Origin: Corallium rubrum
Taxonomy: Eukaryota; Cnidaria; Anthozoa; Scleralcyonacea; Coralliidae
Reading direction: 5' to 3'
Length of the DNA: 64,000 bases
NCBI GenBank assembly: GCA_964035015.1
Contig: OZ036017.1
Location: forward strand, 4,484,261-4,548,260
Position 1 is the first letter of the stretch. Every line of letters starts with the position of its first letter. The position numbers and the translations under genes are program-made. The notes beneath the pieces are model-generated. The model did not search any database, was not told where the DNA came from, and saw only the letters and a list, made by a program, of their open reading frames with translations. Shown in pieces: positions 24,538-35,330 of this stretch.

Positions 24538-25050
24538 AATAATGATAACGGTGATGACAATGTTGATAATCATGATAATAAATATTGATGATAAGATTAT
24601 AATGATAATATGACAATGACAAACATGCTGGTGATGATAATAATGGTTTCTTTAGAACATTGGCAAGAGATTCACCAGGCAGAAAGTGTAATCTTATTAT
24701 AAATATAAGTGCCCAGCACAAAACATGCTTACAAAACTTGTAACAATTATATATTTTTAGTCACTCGTTCTTGATACATATACATAATTAGAATTCCATT
24801 TATATATCCTGTAACACTCATATTGAACTATTATCTCTGAAGATGTTGTGATGTAAACAAAACACTAGATTAAATATTATGTTTTTATGCCTTGTGTTAG
24901 ATGCTTTTGCATCTGTGTTTTGTGCAGGGCACTTATATATTTATAATAAGATGATGGTGATCATGATAATCATAATGATCATGATAATGATCATATGACA
25001 GTGGGATAATAATCATGATAATGATGATCACAATAATAAAAATTAATGGT
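24538..25050. repeat. ATGATA-type microsatellite split by a MITE
   Basis: GATAATGATGAT-like repeats at 24538-24645 resume at 24950-25050. Between them lies an element bounded by the inverted ends ATCTTATTATAAATATAAGT and complement (24691-24952, 262 bp). Confidence 0.75.
24691..24952. mobile_element. MITE with ATCTTATTATAAATATAAGT ends
   Basis: About 36-bp imperfect inverted termini extend inward to AGCACAAAACA/TGTTTTGTGC. The interior is AT-rich and non-coding. Confidence 0.7.
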
Positions 25051-25128
25051 CATTGGGTGAGGTTGAGCATGATCTCAAAAATTATCAAAGCTGCATGGTC
25101 CATTTGCATGATGACATGTCATGATCCA

Positions 25129-25731
25129 TCAGAAGCCCATCAGTATCATACAAGTCTCTTTTGTTAGCCAAACTTTAAGAATGAAGCGATACTGTAAATA
25201 ACCAATAGTCACACCCAGTGTAACGTCCGATACATGATGTCTACCTAACACCACACGTGATATTGCAACCATACTGGCCCACACGAACCCAAGGACAACA
25301 TGAGCAGTGTTGGTCCAATATAAAGAGAACAGAAACGCCACCATTGCCGCCCTTGTGCTGTGTCCTGATGGAAACGAGTACCTATCGACTGATACTGTCG
25401 CAAACATGTCGTCTACATTATACACAGGCCTCGGTCGACGTACAATGACTTTTAGTAATCCAACAATAAGGAGGTCGAAGAGCAAGGCCAAAAATAAGTT
25501 ACAGAAGAACTGTGTCGATTTTATATCACGTCTGTAATATATCTTGAACAGAGTAACACCAATCCAAGGAATACCGTGGCCAGAGTACTCTAGGAGCAGT
25601 AGCACTTTTCTCAAAATGATTTCTCTCTTTGGCGTTGGCCGCGTTGCCGCGTCTTTTCCCTCTTTATTATCGATGTTCTTAATTGATATCATTTTCGACA
25701 GTTCTCTATCGTAATACAGTAAGGATTCCAT
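25129..25731 (-). CDS. PLPP6: PLPP6-like polyisoprenoid diphosphate phosphatase
   Basis: This 200-residue single-exon protein carries the three PAP2 signature motifs: K94-x6-R101-P102, P121-S-G-H124, and S159-R160-x5-H166. H124 and H166 are the expected catalytic histidines. Hydrophobic segments at about 40-66, 74-95, 128-157 and 168-190 indicate a membrane protein. The EYSGHGIPW and DDM..VSVDRYSFPSGH segments are typical of PLPP6 (PPAPDC2), which dephosphorylates presqualene, farnesyl and geranylgeranyl diphosphates, probably in the ER. It is somewhat shorter than the ~295-residue human protein, mainly at the N terminus. The start at 25731 is the only ATG giving the whole frame. It appears intact and is the clearest host gene here. 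Confidence 0.93.
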   Translation of the reverse strand: MESLLYYDRELSKMISIKNIDNKEGKDAATRPTPKREIILRKVLLLLEYSGHGIPWIGVTLFKIYYRRDIKSTQFFCNLFLALLFDLLIVGLLKVIVRRPRPVYNVDDMFATVSVDRYSFPSGHSTRAAMVAFLFSLYWTNTAHVVLGFVWASMVAISRVVLGRHHVSDVTLGVTIGYLQYRFILKVWLTKETCMILMGF

Positions 25732-25953
25732 CTGGTTTTTAAATTTGGATAATCGGCCAACGTTCTGAGCTGAAGTTGTTGCTATTAGTAAAAGCCATCA
25801 TTCTACAGGAGGTACCGACATTTCTTTATACAAACGCTTGATAAAAAAAATGTGACAAATCGGTTTTTGTGGCTAAAATGCGACAGAAAAATTGCAGTAG
25901 GTGTAATTTTTAATTTTCCACGAGCAATAGATTTGCACAATTAGGCTGAATTA

Positions 25954-26163
25954 TTAATTAATTCTTTGAACGTTTTCATGGCGATAAAGTAATGTAAATA
26001 AATTTTGTGGAAACACCACGTAAAATATTTCTTTGCTAAGCTTTCGGCCTGTTGACTCAGGCCTTCATCAGAGGTTATCATTGCTCTGATGAAGGCCTGA
26101 GTCAACAGGCCGAAAGCTTAGCAAAGAAATATTTTACGTGGTGTTTCCACAAAATTTATTTAT
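25954..26163. mobile_element. Inverted hairpin retro-insertion with hammerhead-like cores
   Basis: A 14-bp direct repeat ATTAGGCTGAATTA (25940-25953 and 26164-26177) flanks the insert. From about 25991 to 26163 it is a near-perfect inverted repeat with ~80-bp arms. Each arm contains CTGATGAAGGCCTG...CAGGCCGAAAGC, in which the CTGATGA and GAAA blocks flank a 6-bp stem, as in hammerhead ribozymes. The 14-bp duplication and hairpin ends suit a Penelope-like or similar retroelement terminus. Confidence 0.75.
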
Positions 26164-26494
26164 ATTAGGCTGAATTAGCATGCTTTTGTTGCGTGTCAAA
26201 ATTTCCGAACTACTGCTCCATTCTTTTGAGTGATCCAAAGTAAAGATGTTCGTACCCAGTGTTTTATTGTTCTAATGTTCTAATGGCTCAATTGTTTTTG
26301 AAACGTGTAACTGTAATTGTAACTGTAACTGTAACATGTTCTTCGTTCGTCGTACGTAATTGGCGGATTGAAAAGAGAAGTTCCAAAGTTGGAAAGGAGT
26401 GAATGACCACTGTTTGTGGAACGAAATGCAGCCAAATCGAAGCAACGGCTTCTCATCAAGGACTCTGCCATCAGAACGGGTAAGAATTTTGTTG

Positions 26495-26641
26495 AAATAT
26501 GGTATAGTAGGTTAATACTGCCGAAACAGAGAACGTGAGTGGTCCACTCACGTTCTCTGTTTCGGCAGTATTAACCTACTATACCATATTTCGATTGTTG
26601 TTTCAACACTGCCTGCACGGCACACTACTTTTATTACACTA
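26495..26641. mobile_element. Inverted hairpin retro-insertion, PLE terminus type
   Basis: The 14-bp direct repeat TAAGAATTTTGTTG (26481-26494 and 26642-26655) flanks 147 bp. The left part is a perfect inverted repeat around GTGGTCCAC with ~40-bp arms containing ATACTGCCGAAACAGAGAAC. The right flank TATTTCGATTGTTGTTTC is shared with the 3' end of the Penelope-like copy at 39370, which identifies it as a terminal piece of that family. Confidence 0.8.
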
Positions 26642-26655
26642 TAAGAATTTTGTTG

Positions 26656-27120
26656 GTTGTTGAGCTGTGTAGCAGAGCACAGAGTAAAAGTCACAGATAA
26701 TATCCTGCTGATTATCGTAATTATTTACGTACATTTAGTGCTCGTATTGACTATCATATATAACATACACCACAACGACAAGGTGGTAAGCTGATTTGCA
26801 TGCAGTCATAGAGCTCTGTCAGCCAGAGTGCCAGTTTGCCAGAGAAAATAATTAATTCTCTGGCAGCCAGAGTTTACAGGTGTCCTTAGTGCCACTTTTC
26901 CAGATAATTCAAAAATAATTAATTATCTGGCGGACTAACAGCTATAAGTTGTCTGTAGCGTTAAGAGCACTTTGAAATTTACTGTAAAAGGTGAGAAACA
27001 ATCGCACTATAAGTCAAGTTTATGCAGTTTCATGTCAAAATAATTAAAATTCATTCAAAAGTTAAAAAAGAAAGATCCAATCAACAGTTTCTTTCCAATC
27101 GCAACTCTACTAGGCTACAC
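26656..27120. other. Non-coding stretch with internal duplication
   Basis: No gene is seen. Two related phrases, GCCAGAG...ATAATTAATTCTCTGGC and CCAGATAATTC...AATTAATTATCTGGC, form two small hairpins near 26830-26935. Confidence 0.4.
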
Positions 27121-27124
27121 TTGC

Positions 27125-27129
27125 GATGG

Positions 27130-27172
<43 letters not shown>

Positions 27173-27275
27173 GGGTGACAATCTTGCCAAGATTTTTCCA
27201 AGATCTTACCAAGATCTGCTCACACCCTAGCTTGCAGAGTAATGCCCTTGCAATAGCACTATCCAAGATTTTATG
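27125..27275. repeat. (TA)n followed by CTTGCCAAGATC repeat fragment
   Basis: A ~38-bp TA run is followed by TCTTGCCAAGATTTTTCCAA and related phrases, which recur in the larger array at 27970. Confidence 0.8.
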
Positions 27276-27965
27276 ATCAATAAGTATAATTTAATAATTT
27301 ATGTATACTGTATTACCATGCAGAATGACAGAACTAATTATCATACAAATGCAGACATTGGTTTAATTTGTTCATTGAAAAGATAACAAGCAATTATGAA
27401 CTACTAAAATGTAGAAAAATTAGTCTGCTCCATAATTTATGTTCTCAATCAGCAAAATTACATGTACTAAAACTTTATCTTTGTTCGTAAAGACAACTCA
27501 CATATAGCCTGTGTAAAGCATGAATGTACACTCTATCAATATGTGAAAGCTCCCATATTGTATAGTCAACCCCATCAGAACTGTGTGGTAGATTCTGATT
27601 GGTCCAAATCACATACAGTTATAATAATGGTGCATTTAAATAACTAAATAAAATGTGTTATACATGTAATATGGATCACAACCAACTCTGTTCTGCATAA
27701 GTAAGTCAATTTACCGTACATGTTATGTTAGAAGTTTTCACAGATTGATATACAGGGTGTATATTAAAGCCATACCCAGGCTACTTACATTCAAAGTGCA
27801 GAATTAGAAAAGTTCAAATAAATTTATGAATCAGATGCATTGGTTGCATTTAACTGCCAGTATAACTCTTCTACTTTGGACTTTCTACTTTGATCTCAGC
27901 ATTTTTTATTACATGCCTAATTTGTGCACGGCACTTGTTAATCTTATCCAATCCATAATTGGCAT
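27276..27965. other. AT-rich stretch, no feature recognised
   Basis: Only short frames with no splice or domain support are seen. Confidence 0.4.
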
Positions 27966-27969
27966 TCAA

Positions 27970-28360
27970 ACCCAGGTTGACAATCTTGCCAAGATTTTTC
28001 CAAGCTCTTACCAAGATCTTGGTTAATTTCTTGCCAAAATCTTGCCAAGATCCTGCAAGATCCTGCAAGATCCTGTCAAGAACTTGCCAAGATCCTGCAA
28101 GATCCTGCAAGAAATTGCCAAGATCTTGGCAAGTTATTGCAAGATCCTGCCAAGATCTTATGAGATCTTGCAGAATCTTGGCAAGATCTTGCCAGGATCT
28201 GGGGGGATCTTGCCAAGATCTGGGGGGATCTTGCCAAGATCTGGGGAATCTTGCCAAGATATAGGGGGATCTTGACAAGATCAGGGGGATCTTGCCAAGA
28301 TCTGAGGGGATCTTGCCAAGATCTGAGGGGATCTTGCCAAGATCTTGGGGAAATGCTCTC
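27970..28360. repeat. CTTGCCAAGATC degenerate minisatellite
   Basis: Units such as CAAGATCCTG, CTTGCCAAGATCTGGGG and CTTGCCAAGATCTGAGG repeat on a 12-24 bp scale. CTTGGCAAGATC and its complement both occur, so long frames appear on both strands as artefacts. Confidence 0.9.
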
Positions 28361-28589
28361 CGGCCGCCAATACTCGACAAGATTTCATTCTCGCAGACAA
28401 ATCAACATACATTTGCCGCAAAAGGACATCATCGTTGCTTTTTAAAGCACACAACGCACGATCTAACAAGCTTGTAGAAGCCATGATCGAACAGAATGGG
28501 CTATCCGACTGGACTTTGCAGACCGCATTTTGCAGGCTTCCGGTGCGGCATACTTTCGGCAAAACAATCAACCAATCAGATTCAACGAT

Positions 28590-28885
28590 TCGCCTCGTTT
28601 TAGCCAATCACAATGGCAAAATCGGCCTAAATCCTGCAAAAATCTAAACCAGTCAGCGCTCGCGATTTAGCTGTTTTGGACCAATGAGAATGGCTAAATC
28701 GGCCCAAATCCTGCAAAAATCTAAACCAGTCAGCGCTCGCGATTTGGCTGTTTTGGACCAATGAGAATGGCTAAATCGGCCCAAATCCTGCAAAAATAGG
28801 CCTAAATCCTGCAAAATCTAAACCAGTCAGCGTTCGAGTTTTGGCTGTTTTGGACCAATGATTACGTAATGTTACTTCACTTCTT
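28590..28885. repeat. ~88-bp tandem repeat
   Basis: Three to four copies contain AATCCTGCAAAAATCTAAAC, CAGTCAGCGCTCGCGATTT and TTTTGGACCAATGAGAATGG. There is no coding capacity. Confidence 0.85.
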
Positions 28886-29032
28886 AAAGCATAAATGTCA
28901 TATAAAATACAATTTTCGCTTAACAATTTTCACGTTAGTCATCTGACTTATTTGACTAGCGCTAAATCCGCCCCGGAGTTGGCTCCTCAGGCCGACAGAC
29001 TGCCGACCATTATTCCACATGTTCTAGGGATT

Positions 29033-29096
29033 TTTGGTGAAGGAAAATTCGAGTGCAGAATACATACATTTTAAGACCAAACCGGGACCAAAAAAA
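29033..29096 (-). mobile_element. SINE 3' fragment (family 1)
   Basis: On the minus strand this matches the non-tRNA tail of the SINEs at 13150 and 13421 (GGTCCCGGTTTGGTCTTAAA to TTCCTTCACC), lacking the tRNA head. Confidence 0.8.
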
Positions 29097-29099
29097 GTA

Positions 29100-30540
29100 C
29101 TGTATAAGAGAAAATAGAGAGATGGTCCAAGATTTTCATGAGTATCAGCCAAAGTTGATGATGGTGGCAGATAAAAAGGGATTGCCCGGCACTAATGCCA
29201 AATGTTAGGTACTTAAAAGGCAAGTAATAAAGACCCTGGGTACAGGTTTGTGACAGTTACAGTAATTTAGCCTGGGGGTATAAAAGTGGAATTTCAATCA
29301 ATATCAAGTGGATGAACTAAAGAGAACATGTGTTTTAAACCTTGCTCAAATACTGTAGCATCACTATCTATTATGATCCATTATGATTAGCATAAAGACA
29401 GGTAAAATGAATTAGTAGATGCCAGTAAACACAGGAGGCAGCTGACACTGAAGCATTAAAACTTGTACCAGTAGTCACCTAGAACTGGATATACTGGAAG
29501 CCATGTATGTCTGGAAGTCATTATAACCAGGAATGGTCTTAAAATGAGGTGCCTGGGCTCTTTCTCAATACAGTATATGCACAACCAAAATGGTTATGGG
29601 TTACAGTTTTCATTGTGCATATTATGTATCGAGAAAGTGCTGTGCCTTGGGTCCTTGGCCCCTGGACTGGTGTCTTGTGTGGGAATCCATCTTTAATATA
29701 GTTTTGTCAAAAGTTTTTTCTAGAACACAAAGAGTGGAACACTATTATGCTCAAAATCATGTTGACATAATGTGGACAACCCTAAGGGTTCAAAATCTTG
29801 AGTGATTAGTACCGATTACATGAACAAATCCATGAAGCTATTCCAGTATAGTAATCACAATGTCAATTTTTAAGAGATTTGTTTTATTTGAGGTTACATT
29901 TATCTATGTCTATGTGACTATACACGGATAACCGATTTCAAACTGCTCGAACAAAATCGTGGTATAAAAACTTTGTTCTATAAACTAAATTTAGACAACG
30001 GCTATCTAAATAAGCTTACGTACTGTACCAATGGAAATAACGAAACAGCTCACCTTTACTTCAACAGATCACAATCATTACAATGTCTAGTGTCGGCGAA
30101 AACTTGATTCCTTGTTTCTTTCGGAGAACACGTAGTCAGACAAAGGTGTCATAGACGTAGCCATACTAAAGGTCCGCCGTCGCATTGATTGAAGAGACTT
30201 TGAGATCAGAACACTTAGATATAGTCACATATTAAACATGACTGTTCTCTGATGTCCTATTGTCCTTCACTCCTTCAGTTTAAAGTTTCCAATTATTTTT
30301 AATACACCTTGATTCGCTGACAGTCCGACTACTCTGACATCTTTGTTTGAGACGACTGCTGTGTAGTGTACCAAGAAATGTCGTGGAAATATTCAAAAAC
30401 ATCGATAAAATGGAAAGAAAAGCTTCGTTCAAGAGACAACCGCCATGAATATCGCCAGCGGCCGCGCGGAGGACTAATAACGCGTCGCAAAATAATAAAA
30501 ATAAAAAGAATCGCGAAACCTAGACTCGGCTACCACAGGT
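29100..30540. other. Unassigned stretch
   Basis: No supported gene is seen. The segment 30300-30500 becomes GC-richer, with ATCGATAAAATGG and GCGGCCGCG, and could be a promoter or first-exon region, but no exon can be defined. Confidence 0.3.
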
Positions 30541-30544
30541 AGCC

Positions 30545-30690
30545 CGAATAATAAGAGACTAGTCTCGAATTCGTCCTATGTCGCCGTGTAAACAGGCGAA
30601 ACCGTACTAATTCGAGACTGGTTCCGAATTTTCCTTCCGACGACTTCGAGACTGGTTCCGAATTCCGCGTCCGGTACCGTGTAAACGGGG
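30545..30690. repeat. GAGACTGGTTCCGAATT short repeats
   Basis: CGAGACTGGTTCCGAATT occurs at about 30622 and 30648, with a related GAGACTAGTCTCGAATTCG at 30567. GTGTAAACnGGnG occurs twice. Confidence 0.6.
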
Positions 30691-31111
30691 TCTTAACTTA
30701 AGAAATAGTTTCTTTCAACTTCTATATTCACTATATACGTCAATGCTTCAATTTGAGTATTTTAAAGCAAGTACATCAACATAAGTTCAATTCGTTCTGG
30801 TTTTCAATGGGTTACAACCTTTTTAATAGGAGAAAATTAGACGTCCCAGGCGTGAAGAATGAATGAGCAGAACATTCTTGCACGCGGCGAGCAGATGTAA
30901 GCGACAAAGGTATGTGCATCCAGGGATAGTGCCTCCAAAACGTTTTCGTTTTCTTGCCTCTTGAATATTTGAAAGTGAATTTCTTGCATTTTGATACCAC
31001 TATTTTCTTAGTTTCGACTGCGCGGATTTAACGTCACGCAGATTTTTCAAATTATTTGCTCCGACCGGGCAAAAATTGTAATTGTGTATATTTCTATGCC
31101 TGTACCATGCA

Positions 31112-31172
31112 CCCCGTAACTTGCTATTTTGCTTGACTGTATACTGTCTAGCAAAATAGCAAGTTATGGGGT
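31112..31172. repeat. Hairpin relic
   Basis: CCCCGTAACTTGCTATTTTG pairs with CAAAATAGCAAGTTATGGGG around a ~20-bp loop. It is probably a tiny MITE remnant. Confidence 0.6.
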
Positions 31173-31464
31173 GGTTCAAGTAAAGATATTTGTAACCAAA
31201 CATTTGGATTTCGATCATTTGGCTTAATTGTAAAAAGAGAAACTGTGATAAAAAATTCTCCACTCACTATCAGTTAAACGTAGAGGCCTGGGCCAAGTAT
31301 GCCCTTTCCCCCATAATATTCCGCAACGGCACCAGTGCTGTGCAGCATAAAAGTGCGAGTATTGGTACGTTGGGGATGATCGATACTATTGCTAACAGGA
31401 ATTTCTTAAGAGGCACAAGATCACTGAATTATGAGTGGGGTGAACAAGAATCTTTTGCAATTAA

Positions 31465-32095
31465 GATCCATCACAATCAAGAGGCCTCGTCACAATCAAG
31501 AAGCCTCATCACAATCAAGAGGCCTCGTCACAATCAAGAAGCCTCGTCACAATCAAGAAGCCTCACCACAATCAAGAGACCTCGTCACAATTAAGAAGCC
31601 TCATCACAATCAAGAAGCCTCATCACAATCAAGAGGCCTCGTCACAATCAAGAAGCCTCGTCACAATCAAGAAGCCTCATCACAATCAACAGACCTCGTC
31701 ACAATCAAGAGGCCTCGTCACAATCAAGAGGCCTCATCACAATCAAGAGGCCTCATCACAATCATGAGGGCACATCACCATCAATATAGCTCATCACAGT
31801 CAAGAGGGCTCAGCACAATCAATAGGGCTCATCACAATCAAGAGGCCTCATCACAACCAAGAGGGTTCATCACAATTGACAGACCGCAGCACAATCAATA
31901 GGGCTCATCACAATCAAGAGGCCTCATCACAGTCAAGAGGACTCATCACAATCATGAGGGCTCATCACATTTGTGAGGGCTCATATATCACATTCAAGAG
32001 GGTTTGTCACAATCAATAGGGCTTGTCGCAATCAAGAGGCCTCATCACAATCAAGAAGCCTTGTCACAACCAAGAGGGCCCATCACAATTGACAT
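31465..32095. repeat. 19-bp minisatellite CAATCAAGAGGCCTCATCA
   Basis: About 33 units repeat with growing divergence to the right. Because 19 is not a multiple of three, the same heptapeptide-like pattern appears in more than one frame. The 156-codon frame at 31431 is not a gene. Confidence 0.93.
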
Positions 32096-32224
32096 AATGA
32101 CGCATTCTACATGACGAGATGATCGAATGCGCATTACAGTGTACAATAAAATAATACATTTAGTTATTTACAGCAATTACAATACATAAAATAATATTAG
32201 TAATAACAAGAATATAAAACTAAA

Positions 32225-32915
32225 CTAAGTGAAGTTATCGTAAGCTAATCTAAAAAAATGAGACTTAAGAAGCCTCTTAAAACAGTCAACAGTCTTTGCG
32301 TTACGAATGTCTGCAGGGAGAGCGTTGCACAACTTTGGAGCAGATGTCATGAAGGCACGGTCCCCAAGTGTAGCATAGGTCTTACATAAAGGAGGCTTAA
32401 GCAATAGCTCCTTATTCGATCTAAGAACATATTTCCCAGTAACAGACGATTTGATCGAAATTAAATCCTTAATATACAAAGGGGCTAACCCATGAATAGC
32501 CTTAAAAGTAATTAGCAAAATTTTGAATTTAATTCGAAACCTAACAGGTAGCCAGTGTAATTTTGAAAGAAGTGGGGTAATATGACAAAATTTATGCTCC
32601 ATAAAAATCAGCCTAGCGGCAGCATTCTGCACTCTTTGCGGCTTATCTAGTTCATATACAGGTTCCCCATGCAATAAACTATTACAATAGTCCCTGCTAG
32701 TAATAAACGAATGAATCAAAGTCTCTGCCGCATTCTGCGACAGATTCGTTCTAATACGTCTTATATTGTGAAGGTGATGGAATGCCGCACCACACATTTT
32801 AGAAATATGGCTTGCCATGGAGAATTTTTCATCAAACCAGGCACCTAGATTCCTTACCGACTCAGCAGGTGTGATTTTACAGTCACCAACTGTAATGTGA
32901 TCAGTCTTAACCTTA
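32225..32915 (-). pseudogene. LINE reverse transcriptase C-terminus (CR1/Rex1-like), 3' part
   Basis: The minus strand is open from about 32915 to the stop at 32225. It encodes VGDCKITPAESVRNLGAWFD, then VQNAAARLI, LHWLPVRFRIKFKILL and FKAIHGLAPLYI. These are hallmark post-polymerase motifs of CR1/L2/Rex-type non-LTR retrotransposons. The upstream part of the same frame is displaced to 39440-39505 by a ~6.5-kb insertion. The catalytic YxDD region is not in the window, so the copy is dead. Confidence 0.85.
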
Positions 32916-32924
32916 CTTAGATAT

Positions 32925-33213
32925 ACTGCCGAAACAGAGAACGTAAGAGTCTAACGTTTCGAGCGAAGGCCCTTCGTCAGAGAGAAACGTAAAGAGTGTA
33001 AACAAACGGCAACGAGCTTATATACGAAAGGTAATCATGTGACCAAAAATAAGCCAATCAGATAAAAATGACAATAACAAACTGATAATGAGATGTGAAA
33101 AATTAGCCAATCAAATCAAAATAACAACAAATCGATAATGAGATGCGAAAGACATTTGCTATTCATACCGTCGATGAGCAAGAAGGAGGGGGTGCAAAAA
33201 GAATAAGCTGAGA

Positions 33214-33245
<32 letters not shown>

Positions 33246-33955
33246 AAATGTATAAAGTGAAAACGCCGTTTGTGTCCGTCCTTGCTAAACAGAAACAATG
33301 CCTTCAGAGGTGTTAAATAAAAGAAAAACGTTCGTTGAGTCCGTGAGGATGAATGGTACCAATTTTGAAAATGAGACGCTTTTCTTGTCTTTTGCGGCTG
33401 ACATTACCGCCGTAAATGGGTGAGATGACACAAACTTGCATGTCCGAAATACAATGGTTGGCACTATTAAAATGTCGGGCAACAGGCTTGTCAACATTGT
33501 TCCTCACAGAACGAAGATGTTCAGCAAACCTGTCAGATAAACGTCTGCCAGTTTCACCAATGTAAAGCATGCAACATTTATTGCAAGAAATACAGTAAAT
33601 GATGTTGGAAGAGATGCAAGTAAAATTATGCTGAATAACAAAATTAGATTTAGGTCTCAAAATACATGTAGCGGAGTTAAGAAAGGAACACGTGTAACAA
33701 CGGGTACGGGAGCAAGAAAAAGTACCCGCTGGTGCCAATAGATTTTTTCTAAGGGCACTACGCACTAAACCATCACGAATATTTTTATTACGCCGAAAAG
33801 AGATTAAAGGGTTGTCGGTGAAAATAGCTGACGTTTCAGGATCATTCTTTAGGATATGGAAATTGTGGCTAATGATATCCTTAACTTTGTAGTTGAAAGG
33901 ATGAAATGTGAGAACTAATGGTATTTTAGTATCAGAAACTCTTTCTAAAATTGTT
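32925..33955 (-). pseudogene. Penelope-like element, 5'-truncated, with GIY-YIG endonuclease
   Basis: Coding runs from about 33950 to the stop at 33313. A thumb/linker segment (VLTFHPFNYKVKDIISHNF) is followed by a Cys-rich segment and the GIY-YIG nuclease (IYCISCNKCCMLYIGETGRR, R..EH). This order, reverse transcriptase then a GIY-YIG with CCHH-like cysteines, is diagnostic of Penelope-like elements. The YIGET motif is intact in this copy. The non-coding 3' end runs to 32925 and contains a hammerhead-like core at 32950-32990 and an (AAAT)n run at 33215. The reverse transcriptase is missing through 5' truncation. Confidence 0.88.
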
Positions 33956-33959
33956 TAGT

Positions 33960-34097
33960 GTGTTTGGGATAACACACTAAACAATCCATTCCATACTCTC
34001 AATTTCTGCGACTTCGCCGCCTATGCAGTGATGACAAAGACCTTGAGACCAAATATTTGGAAATGAGATCCTTTTTTTGTCCAGCGTGGCTATCCCA
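33960..34097 (+). pseudogene. Penelope-like element, reverse-transcriptase thumb (upstream piece)
   Basis: The plus strand encodes IPYSQFLRLRRLCSDDKDL and, after a one-base slip in a T run at 34071, FFVQRGYP. RLRRxCS and RGYP are conserved PLE reverse-transcriptase motifs. It continues at 38275 after the CACTA-like insertion and lies head-to-head with the minus-strand copy, joined by the hairpin 33950-33990. Confidence 0.85.
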
Positions 34098-34904
34098 CAC
34101 AGTAATTTTAGAAGAGCCAATTTGGCCCCAAAATAAGGGCCAAAATTGTGACCCTCAGCCGGCCCCCTTTTAATGGGGCCGTTTTGGCTCTGTTGAAAGA
34201 GGGCCAATTTTGGCTCCTTTTTTAGGGCTGTTTTGGTCCTTCTTAAGGGGCTATTTTTAACTCTGAAACAGCCCCCTTTTATTGGGGCCATTTTGGCTCT
34301 GTTGAAAGAGGCCAATTTTGGCTCCTTTTTTGGGCTGTTTTGGCCCTTCGTAAAGGGCTGTTTTAAACTCTGCAAGAGCCCCTTTTTAATAGGGCTGTTT
34401 TGGCCCCAATATAATAGTGCCATTTTGGACACTTTTGGGAAAGTTCTATTCTTTTTCAGGGCCTGTTTTTACAGGGCTGTTTTGGTAATGAAAAAATAGG
34501 AATAATTTAGACTATTCTAATCTTTGAGGACCATCTATTGTGTTAAAAAAATGTACTTGCTCCACAACTGATACTCTAATCAGCAGCATAACTCAACAGA
34601 CAACCACCATGCACAAGTAATAAAAAAGTTTGTATTTCAAATATTATACAATATACAAAAATAGTAACAACTATAGAGTGCACAACTGCATACCTCCACC
34701 AGCAAGTTATTGATTATAATCTAAGTTTAAACAAAACATAATGGGTTGGTCCTTGGTCTATGATAGCATTTTTACATAGACAATGGACTGACAAGTCTAT
34801 TGTTTTGTTTTATTTTTATAAATATTTTGTCTATGAATATCAAACACTTGTATAAGATATGGAGAAATGAGTGCAATCAAGCATTTGACAAAAATATGTT
34901 CAAT

Positions 34905-35330
34905 ACACAGCAAAATCCTGATTCTTATTTTAAGAGAAAAAAATACTTAAAACAAGTAAGACTGTTCTCAGTATAGTAAGAATAATATTCATACCAAGAA
35001 TCTTGTCAAGAATTTTATAATTCTTACCTAGAATTTTTCGAGAATAATTTTACTTAAAATAAGATTCTTGTGGAATTTTTGTTTCAAGCAAAAAAATTAC
35101 TTGTTTTACGTAACGAATTGCTGAAAACAAGCAAAATAATTCTTGTCAGTGAGTATAGTAAGAATATTATTCTAGACAAGAATTTAATAAAGAATATTTT
35201 TGCTTAAAATGAGTAAAAATAGTCTGCAAGTAAGTAAACTTTTTCTGGCACTGATTCTAGAATGGATTCTTGATGTTTTAAAAAACAAGAAAATTATTAT
35301 TTTGAGAAAAAATCAAATGTACATGTACTG
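34905..35330. repeat. AAGAAT/TTCTT-rich element
   Basis: CAGCAAAATCCTGATTCTTA is followed by many AAGAAT/ATTCTT and AAAACAAG phrases. It is similar in style to 20265-20757. Confidence 0.5.

Noticed and set aside
24215..24573. Met/His/Cys-rich small proteins
   Set aside because: They are translations of the GCATGC repeat on both strands.
27871..28607. Asp-Leu-Gly-Lys-Ile repeat proteins on both strands
   Set aside because: They arise from the self-complementary CTTGCCAAGATC minisatellite.
31431..31901. 156-codon His/Gln/Ser-rich protein
   Set aside because: It is a 19-bp minisatellite frame with drifting units and no start context.
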